From contig NZ_AHMM02000017.1 of NCBI RefSeq assembly GCF_000243675.2, forward strand, positions 372,001-436,000: a stretch of DNA of 64,000 bases, given 5' to 3'. Source of the stretch: Leptospira inadai serovar Lyme str. 10 (GTDB lineage: Bacteria; Spirochaetota; Leptospiria; Leptospirales; Leptospiraceae). The position numbers and the translations under genes are program-made. This document shows positions 9,352 through 18,362 of the stretch, piece after piece. The notes beneath the pieces are model-generated. The model searched no databases. It was not told the DNA's origin and saw only the letters and a list, made by a program, of their open reading frames with translations. Positions within the stretch are counted from its first letter, which is position 1. Each line of letters opens with the position of its first letter.

Positions 9352-9429
9352 CTAGTTAAGCGTTCCTTAACAAACCGAACCAAAAATCGTTCGCGTCCCC
9401 CCCCTTCACTTCGTAGGCGATCACTCTGC

Positions 9430-9700
9430 TACGGGCTTCGCTTTCAGAGGACAGAAGACTGAGGACAGACGCGTTCGCTTCGCTCGCGCTAGACAGAAGC
9501 TGCTATATATGGGAAAAGTTGCAGAAGTAGAGGAAAGATCCTCTATAACACAGGAATCTTTCTCCAGAACATGGAAACCTTGCTCACCAATATTCTGTCT
9601 TCCGTCCTCTGCATGGGAGCTCCAACATAATTCGTTTTTAAAAAAATTGTTGTCAGGGTAATAGAAATAATTTCTGTCCTCTGTCCTCTGTCCTCTGTTA
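9430..9700 (-). repeat. Dispersed repeat copy with heptamer run
   Basis: On the minus strand this holds one unit of the family also found at 15.5 and 31.3 kb: GTTTCCATGTTCTGGAGAAA, a CCTCTACTTCTG segment, AGCAGCTTCTGTCTAGC, then a GAAGCGAACGCGTCTG tail. On the plus strand 9674-9697 is about 3.4 copies of a CTGTCCT heptamer. The block abuts the stop codon of the membrane-protein gene that ends at 9698. No coding capacity is apparent. Confidence 0.75.
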
Positions 9701-10609
9701 GCGAAAGAATAACCGAGTAATATCGCGCGAGCATCTGTTAACATGTCCGATCAAATCCTGAGCCGAATATCCGGCTTCTATCATGAGATTCGCCTGCCTT
9801 TCGAACACCTCTTCCACTCTCTTTTCCTCCAGACGATCACAGATCGCCTTAAAAGCCTTCGCATTCATTCGATTTAACAAAAAGCGATTCGCAGAAATAA
9901 TTATGGAAGAGAATCGAGGGTTGCGGAAATCCTGCCCGAAATCCTCTAATTCGATATTGAATAAATCGTACTGAGTCGCCGGAATCCAACTGAACCAAAG
10001 AAAAACCAAAAACCCTAAAGCCGCTAAAGGAAGTTGATATATCTCCCAAAAAGGTAAGATAATAACGAATAAGGAAGAAACGCAACAACCGAGTAAAATG
10101 CCGGTAAACATATAGATGGAATGGAGCCTGACCAAGTAACCACCGGTGATCATGGTATAAACGATCACAAATAAGCAAGCGATCGCGGATACGTAAAGAT
10201 ATCCGCAAGCAATGTAAAAAAACAATCCCTCTCTAAAGTATTCGGACTTACCGTCAAACGCCATAGGCCAAGTATAACCTTCGAAAGCGAGCCAGGAGAA
10301 CAAAAGAAGCATACTCAGATGCAATACTAGAACGTAGGGAGGGAGAGGTGTCGGTTCGTACGGCTTTGTATAGTTCAAGGTAATGTAATTTAAGAGTAAG
10401 GGAGTAAACAGTATCGGAATTGGAACAACGGGAACGATAAACGATCGAAGCGTAGAATCGAGTGAAACCGTGCTTAGATACAAAAAAAGAGACCAAAGGG
10501 AAAAAGCAAACGATAGGCAAATGAACGCTTTGCAAATCGCATTCTTGCAGGAACGCTTATAAAAGAACAGCGCCGAAGCGAATAAAAGAAGAAATAATAG
10601 TAACGTCAT
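9698..10609 (-). CDS. 7TM receptor-like membrane protein (histidine-kinase N-terminal 7TM type)
   Basis: The 303-residue protein has about seven hydrophobic helices in the first 220 residues, starting MTLLLFLLLFASALFFYKRS. The pattern (LWSLFLYLS, PIPILFTPLLLNYI, ending FLWFSWIPATQYDLFN) resembles the 7TM sensing domain of some histidine kinases. The kinase is missing; instead there is an 80-residue soluble tail (NRFLLNRMNAKAFKAICDRL and so on). It is clearly paralogous to the gene at 11669-12583 (shared FRNPRFSSI/FRNPKFSSI and DRLEE/DRFET regions). It lies 31 bp downstream of a coiled-coil gene and its stop coincides with the edge of a dispersed repeat. A receptor role is inference. Confidence 0.65.
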   Translation of the reverse strand: MTLLLFLLLFASALFFYKRSCKNAICKAFICLSFAFSLWSLFLYLSTVSLDSTLRSFIVPVVPIPILFTPLLLNYITLNYTKPYEPTPLPPYVLVLHLSMLLLFSWLAFEGYTWPMAFDGKSEYFREGLFFYIACGYLYVSAIACLFVIVYTMITGGYLVRLHSIYMFTGILLGCCVSSLFVIILPFWEIYQLPLAALGFLVFLWFSWIPATQYDLFNIELEDFGQDFRNPRFSSIIISANRFLLNRMNAKAFKAICDRLEEKRVEEVFERQANLMIEAGYSAQDLIGHVNRCSRDITRLFFR

Positions 10610-10640
10610 AAAAATTCTATACTCGATCTAAATCCATTCT

Positions 10641-11015
10641 TTATCGATTATCCCCGAGGATCAAAGGATGCTTATGGTCGAAAGTTAGGGCTTTTTCCAT
10701 AGGCACCAATTCCGTTTTCGGACTGTCAATTTCCCGTTTTAGGAAGTTAATTTCCGATTTCATTCGGGACGATTGGTCTTTCCGTTCCTGAATCTGCGAT
10801 CTTAACCAAACAATCCGATTTTTTAAATGCCTGACCTTAAGCAGAAGTCCCAAAATAAAATTGCTATTTTTAATGCTCCTCTGTGCCATCGTCTGGCTTG
10901 TCTGCATTGAGGCAATGTCCCTAAGCGTTTTCACTTTTTTCAAAGCGGACAAATACGACGATCTTCCCAAAAGCTCTTCAAAATATTCTATGCTGTACCA
11001 TTTTAAACCGTTCAT
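10641..11015 (-). CDS. Hypothetical coiled-coil protein
   Basis: The product is 124 residues with no signal peptide. Residues 60-100 have a strongly charged heptad-like pattern (LLLKVRHLKNRIVWLRSQIQ, then RMKSEINFLKREI) typical of a coiled coil. The family is not recognised. It is 31 bp upstream of the 7TM gene in the same direction, so the two probably form an operon and the protein may be its cytoplasmic partner (inference). Confidence 0.5.
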   Translation of the reverse strand: MNGLKWYSIEYFEELLGRSSYLSALKKVKTLRDIASMQTSQTMAQRSIKNSNFILGLLLKVRHLKNRIVWLRSQIQERKDQSSRMKSEINFLKREIDSPKTELVPMEKALTFDHKHPLILGDNR

Positions 11016-11187
11016 AGCTTTACTGTACCGATTCGTGAGGAGGTTATTTTTTCCATATTAATGCTTTTCAAAAAAACGAAACGGAGATTCGATCTACAAA
11101 CACCGGGCCTATCCGGATAGGATGATTCAATTGCCAATTCTCGGATTCCTCATACGGAACTTTTTACGGTTGATCGAATGTCCGCAC

Positions 11188-11234
11188 CTAAAGGTTATCC
11201 AAAATAGGATATCCTTTAGGTACCATACTGGTAC
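11188..11234. promoter_or_regulatory. Two adjacent dyads upstream of the XRE gene
   Basis: CTAAAGGTTATCC (11188-11200) and GGATATCCTTTAG (11207-11219) are inverted with one mismatch. They are followed directly by GTACC-ATACT-GGTAC (11220-11234). Both lie 35-80 bp before the XRE start and are candidate autoregulatory operators. Confidence 0.5.
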
Positions 11235-11268
11235 ATTTTAACAAGGTTCAAGAAATTATTTTATCAAA

Positions 11269-11661
11269 ATGACAAAAAAATCAAAAAAACCGAATACGAT
11301 TGGGGCTCGCCTTCAAATCGCCTTCAACGAACTCGGAATTTCTAGAGAAGAGGCGGCCGAAACCATCGGTACCTCGTTAGCGAGCGTCAATCGTTATCTA
11401 TGCGATCAGGAACCGATTCCCGAAATCAGAATGGAACTGCTCTTACTTAAAAAAGGAATTTCAAAAACTTATATATTCGAAAATAAAGGAGAACCCAAAG
11501 CCGATTGGGAAGAACGGTTATACTTCATCGAAAGAGATAGACAGCTCATTAACAAAATTCGACATGACCAGACCCTATGGGAAATAACTACGAAGTTATC
11601 CAAACTCTCGGCAGAAAATCTAAAATTCGTTAGCACGCTCGTATCCAAATTAAAACGCTGA
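11269..11661 (+). CDS. XRE-type helix-turn-helix protein
   Basis: The 130-residue protein has its HTH at residues 10-50 (IGARLQIAFNELGISREEAA, then IGTSLASVNRYL). The remaining 70 residues are helical and ATP-free, with no catalytic motif. It is convergent with the second 7TM gene (8 bp between stops) and lies between the two 7TM units, so a regulatory link to them is plausible but only inferred. Confidence 0.75.
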   Translation: MTKKSKKPNTIGARLQIAFNELGISREEAAETIGTSLASVNRYLCDQEPIPEIRMELLLLKKGISKTYIFENKGEPKADWEERLYFIERDRQLINKIRHDQTLWEITTKLSKLSAENLKFVSTLVSKLKR

Positions 11662-11668
11662 GGATTCT

Positions 11669-12583
11669 TTAGCCCATAAAAAGATGGGTAACTTTCTTTG
11701 CGTATTTCCTAATGTGACTGGAGATGCTTTCTTCTCTGGAGTAAGTGGATTCCAAAAGCATTTCCGCCTGCAAAACGTTCACCTCTTCCATTCTCGCCGT
11801 TTCAAATCGGTCGCAGATTTCTTTAAATGCCTTCGGATCCAGCGTATTCAATAAGAATCGATTGATCGCGATGAGAATCGACGAAAATTTAGGATTTCTA
11901 AAATCCTTTCCGAAATCGATCAACTCTGTACTAAATAATCTATATTTTGTAACCGGAATCCACGAGAACCAAAGAAACCCAAGCATACCGATCGCACCGA
12001 GGGAGTTTAAGTAAATCCCAAGCAAGGGTAAAAACACCACAAAAATCGCCGAAAGAACGGAGGCGAAAAGTATTCCTACAAAGAGATAGAGGGAATGAAG
12101 GCGAACGAAGTAATTCCCGAAAAACAAATTATAAGAGATAACCCCTAATACCGCAAAGAGAGAAAAATAAATGTAACCGACTAGGAAATAATAAGCGGTA
12201 CCGGCTCCGAAGAGGACTTCATTACCTACGAAATAAGCCGGAGAGACGTCTCCTAGTAGGCAAAATATCGAAAGACCGATGACTGCAAGTGACTGAACTG
12301 CAGAGAGGATCTTCGGCAGGGAAAGCAAATTATCTGGCCGGGTATAATTGATTACGATATAAGTTGCGAGCGAAGGAACAAACAAGGTTGGAATCGGCGT
12401 TACATTCGCGATTAAAATTCGAATCGGGGCCGAAAAATGAACCTGCCCAAGGAATAAGAACAAGCACCACAGGGACAGGCAAAATGTCAATACGGCATAA
12501 GCTTTACAAAGATCATTTCGCTCGGACCACTTATAAAACAAGTAAGCCGAAAAAAACAGCAGAATAGAGGAAAGCAGTGCCAA
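11669..12583 (-). CDS. 7TM receptor-like membrane protein, paralogue
   Basis: This 304-residue protein has the same architecture as the product of 9698-10609: MALLSSILLFFSAYLFYKWS, six further helices ending FLWFSWIPVTKYRLFS, and a soluble tail with FGKDFRNPKFSSILIAINRF. No kinase or cyclase domain is attached. The start lies 29 bp after the stop of an acyltransferase gene transcribed in the same direction, which suggests a synthase-receptor pair. Function is inferred from topology and context only. Confidence 0.65.
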   Translation of the reverse strand: MALLSSILLFFSAYLFYKWSERNDLCKAYAVLTFCLSLWCLFLFLGQVHFSAPIRILIANVTPIPTLFVPSLATYIVINYTRPDNLLSLPKILSAVQSLAVIGLSIFCLLGDVSPAYFVGNEVLFGAGTAYYFLVGYIYFSLFAVLGVISYNLFFGNYFVRLHSLYLFVGILFASVLSAIFVVFLPLLGIYLNSLGAIGMLGFLWFSWIPVTKYRLFSTELIDFGKDFRNPKFSSILIAINRFLLNTLDPKAFKEICDRFETARMEEVNVLQAEMLLESTYSREESISSHIRKYAKKVTHLFMG

Positions 12584-12612
12584 AATAAACTCCCAATTAC
12601 GTCATTTTTCGA

Positions 12613-13287
12613 TCAAATATTTCTTTCTGCAATTGGATTGGCAAGAAAAACTAATTTTTCTAGCTGAGAATTAGCGATTTCTATGATTTTCCAGAATGAG
12701 ACATAAAATTTTTGATCTCTGATTACTCCATATCCGGGAAAATAAATCGGTTTTGGAAATTCTTCGGAATCCACCGCTCCATATTTTTCATACACACTCT
12801 TGATCACTGCGTTCGACATATCGTACATTCCGAACGCTCTTTTGACCCCTTTCTCCAGCATATGCCTGGCCGCGTACCCGAATAAGCATTTACTAGCTTT
12901 CCGAGATTCGAGAGCTCTCGTAAAAATAAACGAATTCAAGTCGGCTACATTCGTATCAAATTGCGCGTAACGCTTCGATTCGTCCTGAATGAATCCCCAC
13001 TCGAACGGTAAAAGATTCGTATGCTCTTTATACATAATTCTCAGCACCGCCAAAACTTCCCCTCCTCCCGAGGTCGAGAATAAATAATAAGAGTGTCGGT
13101 CGTTATAACTATCGAAATCATCGGAGAACCCGACATAACCGTGAGAGATATAGTTTTCTTTAATGAACTTCCGCAAATCGAGTACAAGTTTAGGGAAACT
13201 CGAATAATCGATGCAGTAAATTCTGGTTCCGCTTTTTTCGATAGCGTACGGATTTAGTGTTTGAAAGGATTCTTTAATATGTTCCAT
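12613..13287 (-). CDS. GNAT-like N-acyltransferase (FeeM/autoinducer-synthase-like)
   Basis: The 224-residue soluble protein has a GNAT-like layout: beta strands before VLAVLRIMYKE, the LLPFEWGF segment, acyl-donor helix LNSFIFTRALESRKASKCLF, then LEKGVKRAFGMYDMSNAVIK and YGVIRDQKFYVSFW. This resembles N-acyl amino acid synthase FeeM and acyl-homoserine-lactone synthase-like GNATs, which use acyl-ACP. A PEP-CTERM-associated acyltransferase is the main alternative. It is first in a probable operon with a 7TM receptor-like gene. Product and acyl donor are unknown. Confidence 0.55.
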   Translation of the reverse strand: MEHIKESFQTLNPYAIEKSGTRIYCIDYSSFPKLVLDLRKFIKENYISHGYVGFSDDFDSYNDRHSYYLFSTSGGGEVLAVLRIMYKEHTNLLPFEWGFIQDESKRYAQFDTNVADLNSFIFTRALESRKASKCLFGYAARHMLEKGVKRAFGMYDMSNAVIKSVYEKYGAVDSEEFPKPIYFPGYGVIRDQKFYVSFWKIIEIANSQLEKLVFLANPIAERNI

Positions 13288-13609
13288 GCGGAAACAGTAG
13301 CATAAGCCTAGGACAAATGGACAATCCGAAAATAAAAGCCGGGTCCATCGCTTAATAATTTGTTTCCATGAAATAGCCCGAATGGATTATGCTAAAAGGA
13401 AGAATAGTTTCGCGCCCTTCACGTTGTTCTACCCTTTAGTCGCTCGTTACTCGACGAATCTTCGGTCTCGGATTTCTCCAAGGCAAACTCGTGTAGGAAA
13501 CCTACAAGAAAGTTTACTCGCTACGTTTCGGGAGATCCTCTATTTTCGGCAATTGAGCGCTTACGGTACCGTTCGTATTTATACGGAATATGCGGAATTA
13601 ACACTAACT
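13288..13609. other. Intergenic region with a TGTAGGAAACCTACA hairpin
   Basis: No gene is supported. TGTAGG-AAA-CCTACA at 13492-13506 is a small perfect hairpin. The open plus-strand frame across 13382-13633 has low-complexity composition and no ribosome-binding site, so I do not call it. Confidence 0.35.
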
Positions 13610-13969
13610 CTAGGCCGATTTAGAGTAGACTGAAACTAATAACTTAACCTGCTCGGAAGCGCGAATCGAATTTGAAAATTCTATCGCTATTAATCCCTTG
13701 GTCCCCGCATTCGAAGCAACCGTTTCGACTCGGATGATTTTTCCGGAAATTTTTACGTCCTTAATCGATGACCCGGAAATCAAACACCGAATCGTAGAAC
13801 CGATTTCGACGCTTTTATAATTCCCGCTATCGACTTGAATGGCAAGTCCCGTATCGGAAATGTCGGAAATATTTCCTACGATGATAACGTTCTTTTGGAT
13901 AGCTAAGACAAACGGTTCGAAAATGTCCCAAGAATATATTCTTTCGGCCTTTCTGCGCTCTTCGTTCAT
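13610..13969 (-). CDS. PilZ-domain protein
   Basis: I placed the start at the ATG at 13967-13969, which has AAGGA upstream and makes the protein begin MNEERRKAER, the RxxxR c-di-GMP-binding motif of PilZ. The second motif region follows in the barrel (NISDISDTGLAIQVD, a D-x-S/T-x-x-G pattern). The 119-residue protein is a stand-alone PilZ barrel, so it is probably a c-di-GMP effector. It has close paralogues at 14140 and 32245. Confidence 0.85.
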   Translation of the reverse strand: MNEERRKAERIYSWDIFEPFVLAIQKNVIIVGNISDISDTGLAIQVDSGNYKSVEIGSTIRCLISGSSIKDVKISGKIIRVETVASNAGTKGLIAIEFSNSIRASEQVKLLVSVYSKSA

Positions 13970-14139
13970 TTTGAGATCCTTAATCACTCGCACGCTATAA
14001 AAATTGGACCCGAGTTTAATTCATCCGAATCGATGATATTTAGCAATCTGCCCAAGTGCAATTTAAAAGCCTGCGCAATTTTAAAAAGGACAAGATCGAA
14101 AAACATAAGCGTATCGAGTTAAGATCCGAGATTCGAACG

Positions 14140-14490
14140 CTACTCGGAAGTCGTTAAACTTAAAGCGAGCAATCGGTCAGAAAGTTGTATCATTTCGTGG
14201 AATTCTACACCGATGATGCCCTTCATTCCGCCCGATGTAGCGACCTTATCCTTTCGGACAATGACCCCGGAGAAATTGATATCGTCCATGCATGGCCCGG
14301 AAATAATCCCGGAAATCCTAGATCCGATTTCTTGGTTCTGGATAATTTCAAAATCCGATAGAATTGCCATACCGAAATCGGAAATATCGGATAGATTTCC
14401 GACAAATGTCTCCTTTCCATTCACCGCTAAAACAAGAAGTTCTAATAACTCTTTTGAAACGAGTCGTTCTCTTCTCCTTCTTTCCTCCAT
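14140..14490 (-). CDS. PilZ-domain protein, paralogue
   Basis: The 116-residue single-domain protein starts MEERRRRERLVSKELL (RxxxR) with NLSDISDFGMAILSD as the second conserved segment and GMKGIIGVEF near the end. It lies 170 bp upstream of the other minus-strand PilZ gene and is probably a tandem duplicate. It is expected to bind c-di-GMP; its partner is unknown. Confidence 0.85.
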   Translation of the reverse strand: MEERRRRERLVSKELLELLVLAVNGKETFVGNLSDISDFGMAILSDFEIIQNQEIGSRISGIISGPCMDDINFSGVIVRKDKVATSGGMKGIIGVEFHEMIQLSDRLLALSLTTSE

Positions 14491-14762
14491 CGTTTTCTAC
14501 CCCTTTGCGCAAGTTCTTGCACTTACGAATTTATCGGACGGAAGGAGAAGCGATTAGATTTCATCGTATTTTATTAATATTATTAAGTCCATATGCGCGA
14601 ATGCCTTAGCTTAAAACACCGGAAACGACCGGAAATCACTAGTTTATGGAAAAAAATTGCGGAAATTAGATTAAATAACGTGTGAACCGCTGTTACTTAA
14701 GCGCTGCAGTCTTTCGGATGAATTGTTCAGAGGACAGACGCGTTCGCTTACAGAGGAGTAGA

Positions 14763-15437
14763 GTAGAGATGGGAGTCTGTTAGGCTCCCATCCCCCTCAA
14801 CGAACCGAACGTGCAGATTTCCCGCATTCGGCTCTTTTAAGAGACTGTACCTCATTGCTTTCGCTTTTTGGTAGAGCTTGGATCTTAATTGAGTTAGTTT
14901 TTCCGATAAGCCATCATGATTCAATGGGTTCTTATCTATTTCCGTAGTGAATGTTTCCATCAAGCGGGCTTACTCCTTTAATTTCTAAGCATTCTCTATA
15001 AGAACCCCTTCGCTCCCTGGGCATTACCCCAGTTCTTCGCTACTATGAGTTCTTCCGACTTCCTTATTCGCCAAATGTAAATTATTCGTTCTCTACACTT
15101 GTTGCATTTAAGCACAAATAAGGATCTCCCAGGTTCCTGGGGTTTCCTTCGAAACGCGCTATCCAACTTTACCCCGAGTATTCCGACAAGTGCATTTGTT
15201 CATTTCTACCTTGTCGATTCCAAGCTTCATCATATCAGAGAGACTGGCTAATACCACTTATTTCTGTTACGAGGCTTCAAGCATTGGTTCGCTTTCGCTA
15301 TGGCTCATTTCTTTGCTACGAGAGGCTTCCTTTGTTCCGTTACCGTTACAAAGGCTCTTTTCGCTACCTGCCGAATGAACAAGGAGCAGGATGGAGGCCT
15401 TCCCTCCATTGGAAATCCCAGACTTTGCCTGGCGCAC
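14763..15437 (-). mobile_element. Group II intron with most of its reverse transcriptase deleted
   Basis: On the minus strand a group II intron 5' end GTGCGCC begins at 15437. Typical ribozyme segments follow (GTAACGGTAACGGAACAAAG; GAAACCCCAGGAACCTGGGA; GGTAATGCCCAGGGAGCGAA). Domain V is intact at 14802-14834 (GAGCCGAATGCGGG, GAAA-type loop region, CACGTTCGGTTC). A domain VI hairpin GATGGGAG/CTCCCATC at 14768-14795 is followed by a plausible AC 3' end near 14763. The whole element is about 675 nt, whereas ORF-containing introns are about 1.8-2.5 kb. It interrupts a copy of the dispersed repeat. The exact 3' end is uncertain by a few bases. Confidence 0.8.
14764..14960 (-). pseudogene. Remnant of the intron-encoded reverse transcriptase/maturase
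   Basis: A ribosome-binding site AAAGGAG precedes an ATG at 14960 (or the TTG at 14963). The frame gives the LtrA-like N-terminus (LSEKLTQLRSKLYQKAKA) and then runs directly into domain V (codons for EPNAGNLHVRF). All RT, maturase and endonuclease domains are missing, so an internal deletion of roughly 1.5 kb is inferred. The leftover peptide is not expected to be functional. Confidence 0.75.
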
Positions 15438-15785
15438 CTGAGGACAGATGCGCTCGCTTTTTCAGAAGACAGAGGTCAGAGGACTGAAGACAGAACATTG
15501 GCGAGCCGGGTTTCCATGTTCTGGAGAAAGATTCTTATGGTTGCAGGGGATTTCCCCCTACTTCTGTAACTTTTCAACTTCGAGCAGCTTCAGTCGTCTG
15601 TTTTCAGTCCTCAGTCTTCTGGGAGACAGAACATTGGCGAGCCGGGTTTCCATGCTCTAGAGAAAGATTCTTTCGTTATAGAAGATGATCCTCTACCTCC
15701 ATTACTTTTCCAACGTCTAGCAGCTTCTGTCTAGCGTGAGCAACGCGAACGCGTCTGTCTTCTGTCCTCTGTCCTCTGCTAGCGC
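15438..15785 (+). repeat. Two tandem copies of the dispersed repeat
   Basis: Two units start with AACATTGGCGAGCCGGGTTT (near 15494 and 15629) and continue CATGTTCTGGAGAAAGATTC or a close variant. They end in an AGCAGCTTC(T/A)GTC segment and an AACGCGTCTG tail. Runs of CTGTCCT-type heptamers join and flank the units (for example 15756-15779). The unit is shared with 9.4 and 31.3 kb. The left edge directly abuts the group II intron 5' end. Confidence 0.75.
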
Positions 15786-16455
15786 GAGGGATGCGACGGG
15801 CGCAGTCCAACACGCGAGAGCGGGAGATCAAAGCTAAAAAGACGGAGCGTGTTGGATGAGCGTGACTACGCGAACCCAAAGCAGCCCGGCCCGCCAGGGC
15901 GCGCCCATAATCGTTCTTGCATCTTTTCTTATAGCATTTATCCTTATTCTTCGTCGGAGAAGCGACTTATGCAGTAATCCTTATTCTCCGATTGTTTAAT
16001 CGGTTTTCTATAACGTTAAGAAAGTGGGGAATCCAACCGATTTAGCACGGAAGGAATCGGGTCTCAAGCGCTTGGAATGAAGTAAAAGATCGTTCCGGGA
16101 GTGTTTTAGGATTTCGAGCGGGCGCTTAGAATAGTATTCACTCGGCATCGACAAAAAGACGACAGGACAGATCGGCTCGAATAAGAAAATTATTTCCGAC
16201 GGAAACTGCCATTCCATGCACCATCAACCCAGGTTCGGAGGAAACCGAGGCACAGGATTATCCGAATGACGTAACGGAAGGACCACGTTCACCCTACTCG
16301 CTGCATATGCATTTCGGATTATATTCGCCTGTTTACAACAAAATACTGATATATTAATCCCATCGGTATATTACTTTTTATTAAATTAAATAATTTATTT
16401 CTGTAATCTCGTTCGGATTCGTCTCGTCTCAAGAATTCATAACGAGGGTTTTTCA
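15786..16455. other. Gene-poor stretch with a GC-rich patch
   Basis: 15786-15915 is noticeably richer in GC than its surroundings (GCAGCCCGGCCCGCCAGGGC region) and may be debris from a mobile element. The rest is AT-rich with no supported gene. The short minus-strand frame at 16008-16217 shows no homology that I recognise. Confidence 0.35.
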
Positions 16456-16623
16456 ATGAAATTACTGATGATAATTCTGAATGTTTGGGTTCTTTGGCTC
16501 TACTCCTATAGAGAGTATTCCGTTATCGGAACTTTTAAGTCCTTAGAAGAATGCAAGGCGGCAGCGGCTCCCGATTTGGATAGCATAATGCGCTGGAAAA
16601 CCGAATGCAAGGAAGCAAAATAA
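16456..16623 (+). CDS. Tiny exported protein, paralogue of the one at 18578
   Basis: The 55-residue product starts MKLLMIILNVWVLWLYSYRE, a signal peptide or single membrane helix. A 35-residue mature part carries two cysteines (SLEECKAAA and TECKEAK) and RWKTEC. GAGGG precedes the ATG by about seven bases. Its match in layout to 18578-18745 (K-hydrophobic-WxLWL, then G-F-EC, then RW-T-C-EAK) supports that both are real genes despite their size. Function unknown; a disulfide between the two cysteines is likely if exported. Confidence 0.6.
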   Translation: MKLLMIILNVWVLWLYSYREYSVIGTFKSLEECKAAAAPDLDSIMRWKTECKEAK

Positions 16624-16754
16624 ACGCGTGTATTGTTTCGGATGAACTTTGCTAGAGGCTGACATTTCGGTAACATTTCTGTTTTTTCGCACATTTAACG
16701 ATTCAAAGAAACTCACGAAGGTAAGGGCGTTATCCGATTTCGAAGCTAACGGCT

Positions 16755-16805
16755 TGAAAGCCTCTTGGAATTTTAATTGTGCGAAACTTTCAGAACGCTA
16801 TCCAT
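16755..16805 (+). repeat. Short dispersed repeat CGAAACTTTCAG
   Basis: GCGAAACTTTCAGAACGCTA occurs here, with related copies at 53318-53345 and 62836-62862. The 53.3-kb copy also shares the preceding TTGGAAATTTTA-type sequence. It is non-coding and lies just past the 3' end of the HD-GYP-like gene. Confidence 0.55.
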
Positions 16806-16840
16806 AGTTTCGTAATCGGCAAGGACCGGACAAGGTTTCA

Positions 16841-18334
16841 TTATACATTTTTAATCGTATCGTCGGTACCGGTTGAGACTGTTTTTACGGAAGCGAAATT
16901 TTCGGCCTGCTTATCCAAATAGTCGAAGAATTCTTCGTCCAGTTCCGGATCTACCAGATAAACGATTCTTCTCGGATCGGCATTTCTTTCCAGATTAAAG
17001 ATCGCTCTTCGCCTATCCAATTTCAAACTCTCTTTTTCAAATCCTGAAATCCGAAATTTTCCGTTGTTTATGAATTTTGGAGTTATCGTTCCGATCCGCT
17101 CAAGAGCAGGTCGAATCGAATTCTTTTTCGATTCCCTAATTACGCAAACTTCAAAAAAAACCTTTTGATTCGAGTCCTGCGAAGCTACTATTACGTAGTC
17201 TCCCACTTTGATAAACGGTTCGTTACCGCAAAGCGAGAGACCGACATGTTCGTAAAAATCCCTTAAAGTTTTTTCGTTATATGCAAAAAAACTATTATTT
17301 AGAATTAACTTTAAAGCTTTGACGGGCTCGACCGGACCTCTCCAGGATTGCGCGGTGGTCAGGGAAGCAAATTCCCCCGCAATGGAAAGAATGCCGATGT
17401 CTTCGGAAAACAACGAGTTAGTAACGATTCCTTTTATCTGTTTTTTGATATCATTAACGATATAATTCTTTCGATGGTCGGTCTGATATTTTTCCAGATA
17501 GGTACGTAATTTATTTACTAGATGCTTCGGTTGCGGGTAATTATTATTTATGCCCTCGCCTTTATGAGGCCTGTGATGATTCAACACGATCGACTTTACG
17601 GAATCCTGCAAATCCGGAATATTCGCGATCATAAAGTAGCTGATAATCGGATGATTCTTAATATAATCCAATTCTTCCCCTTTCAAATTGGCATGCGTGG
17701 GCATCTTCATTTGAGTATAGCCGATATCGGCCATATAAGAAGCCATCATCAAATTCATCTGCTCGACTTTCTTTATTTCCGAGTCGACTTTCGTGAAAGC
17801 TTTTCCCGTTCTAACTTTCATCGCCATTGCGATAACGGTTCTTTTTGTAAGGACTTCCGAATCGACCGGAGCTCCCGCGTTGGACATTACCTCTAGAATA
17901 TTTATGAGGCCTGTTTCCATATTCGGAGACGATTTAAAATCTTCCAAAATGGAATCGATCGACTTCCCGACATTTCGCACGTGAGCGCCGGTTAAAGGAA
18001 ATTTCTTGATGTCTTTTAAAAGATCCGTAGCGCCCCGGGACAAATCGATCGACAGCTTTGGATTAATCAACTTTTCAAAGGAAGCGTCCGGCGAAGCGCT
18101 TATTCTTCCCCGATCCAGAGCTATTTTGCCTATTTCCGCGGTAAGAAAATAGATCCCCTGCTCTTCGAATTTTTGAAGACGACTGATATCATCTCCGGTT
18201 GCCATGTCGCTTTTATGAATTAGAATTTGTCCGTTCTTATTATAAAAATCCACCGGGATGGTCCTATTTTCCCGAAAGGACTGGATTACCTCTTCGGTAA
18301 AATCAAATTTTTGTAAATCTTTGGATGAGTCCAT
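16841..18334 (-). CDS. Degenerate HD-GYP-like protein
   Basis: The 497-residue protein has an N-terminal ~110-residue region of the type found in spirochaete HD-GYP proteins, followed by an HD-GYP-like helical domain. The catalytic signatures are eroded: the expected HDIGK reads ADIGYTQM, and the expected HHE...GYP reads [16 protein letters not shown]. One His pair and an upstream KNHP remain. It is therefore probably not an active c-di-GMP phosphodiesterase and may bind c-di-GMP or act as a scaffold. The C-terminal 100 residues ([20 protein letters not shown] and on) are beta-rich. A 14-bp hairpin lies in its leader. Confidence 0.65.
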   Translation of the reverse strand: MDSSKDLQKFDFTEEVIQSFRENRTIPVDFYNKNGQILIHKSDMATGDDISRLQKFEEQGIYFLTAEIGKIALDRGRISASPDASFEKLINPKLSIDLSRGATDLLKDIKKFPLTGAHVRNVGKSIDSILEDFKSSPNMETGLINILEVMSNAGAPVDSEVLTKRTVIAMAMKVRTGKAFTKVDSEIKKVEQMNLMMASYMADIGYTQMKMPTHANLKGEELDYIKNHPIISYFMIANIPDLQDSVKSIVLNHHRPHKGEGINNNYPQPKHLVNKLRTYLEKYQTDHRKNYIVNDIKKQIKGIVTNSLFSEDIGILSIAGEFASLTTAQSWRGPVEPVKALKLILNNSFFAYNEKTLRDFYEHVGLSLCGNEPFIKVGDYVIVASQDSNQKVFFEVCVIRESKKNSIRPALERIGTITPKFINNGKFRISGFEKESLKLDRRRAIFNLERNADPRRIVYLVDPELDEEFFDYLDKQAENFASVKTVSTGTDDTIKNV

Positions 18335-18362
18335 CTTTCCGACAAGATTTCCTTTTGGGTCG

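Noticed and set aside
13382..13633. 83-codon plus-strand frame between minus-strand genes
   Set aside because: No ribosome-binding site, biased composition and no family resemblance; it ends inside the PilZ gene.
16008..16217. 69-codon minus-strand frame in the gene-poor region
   Set aside because: No start signal and no recognisable motif.
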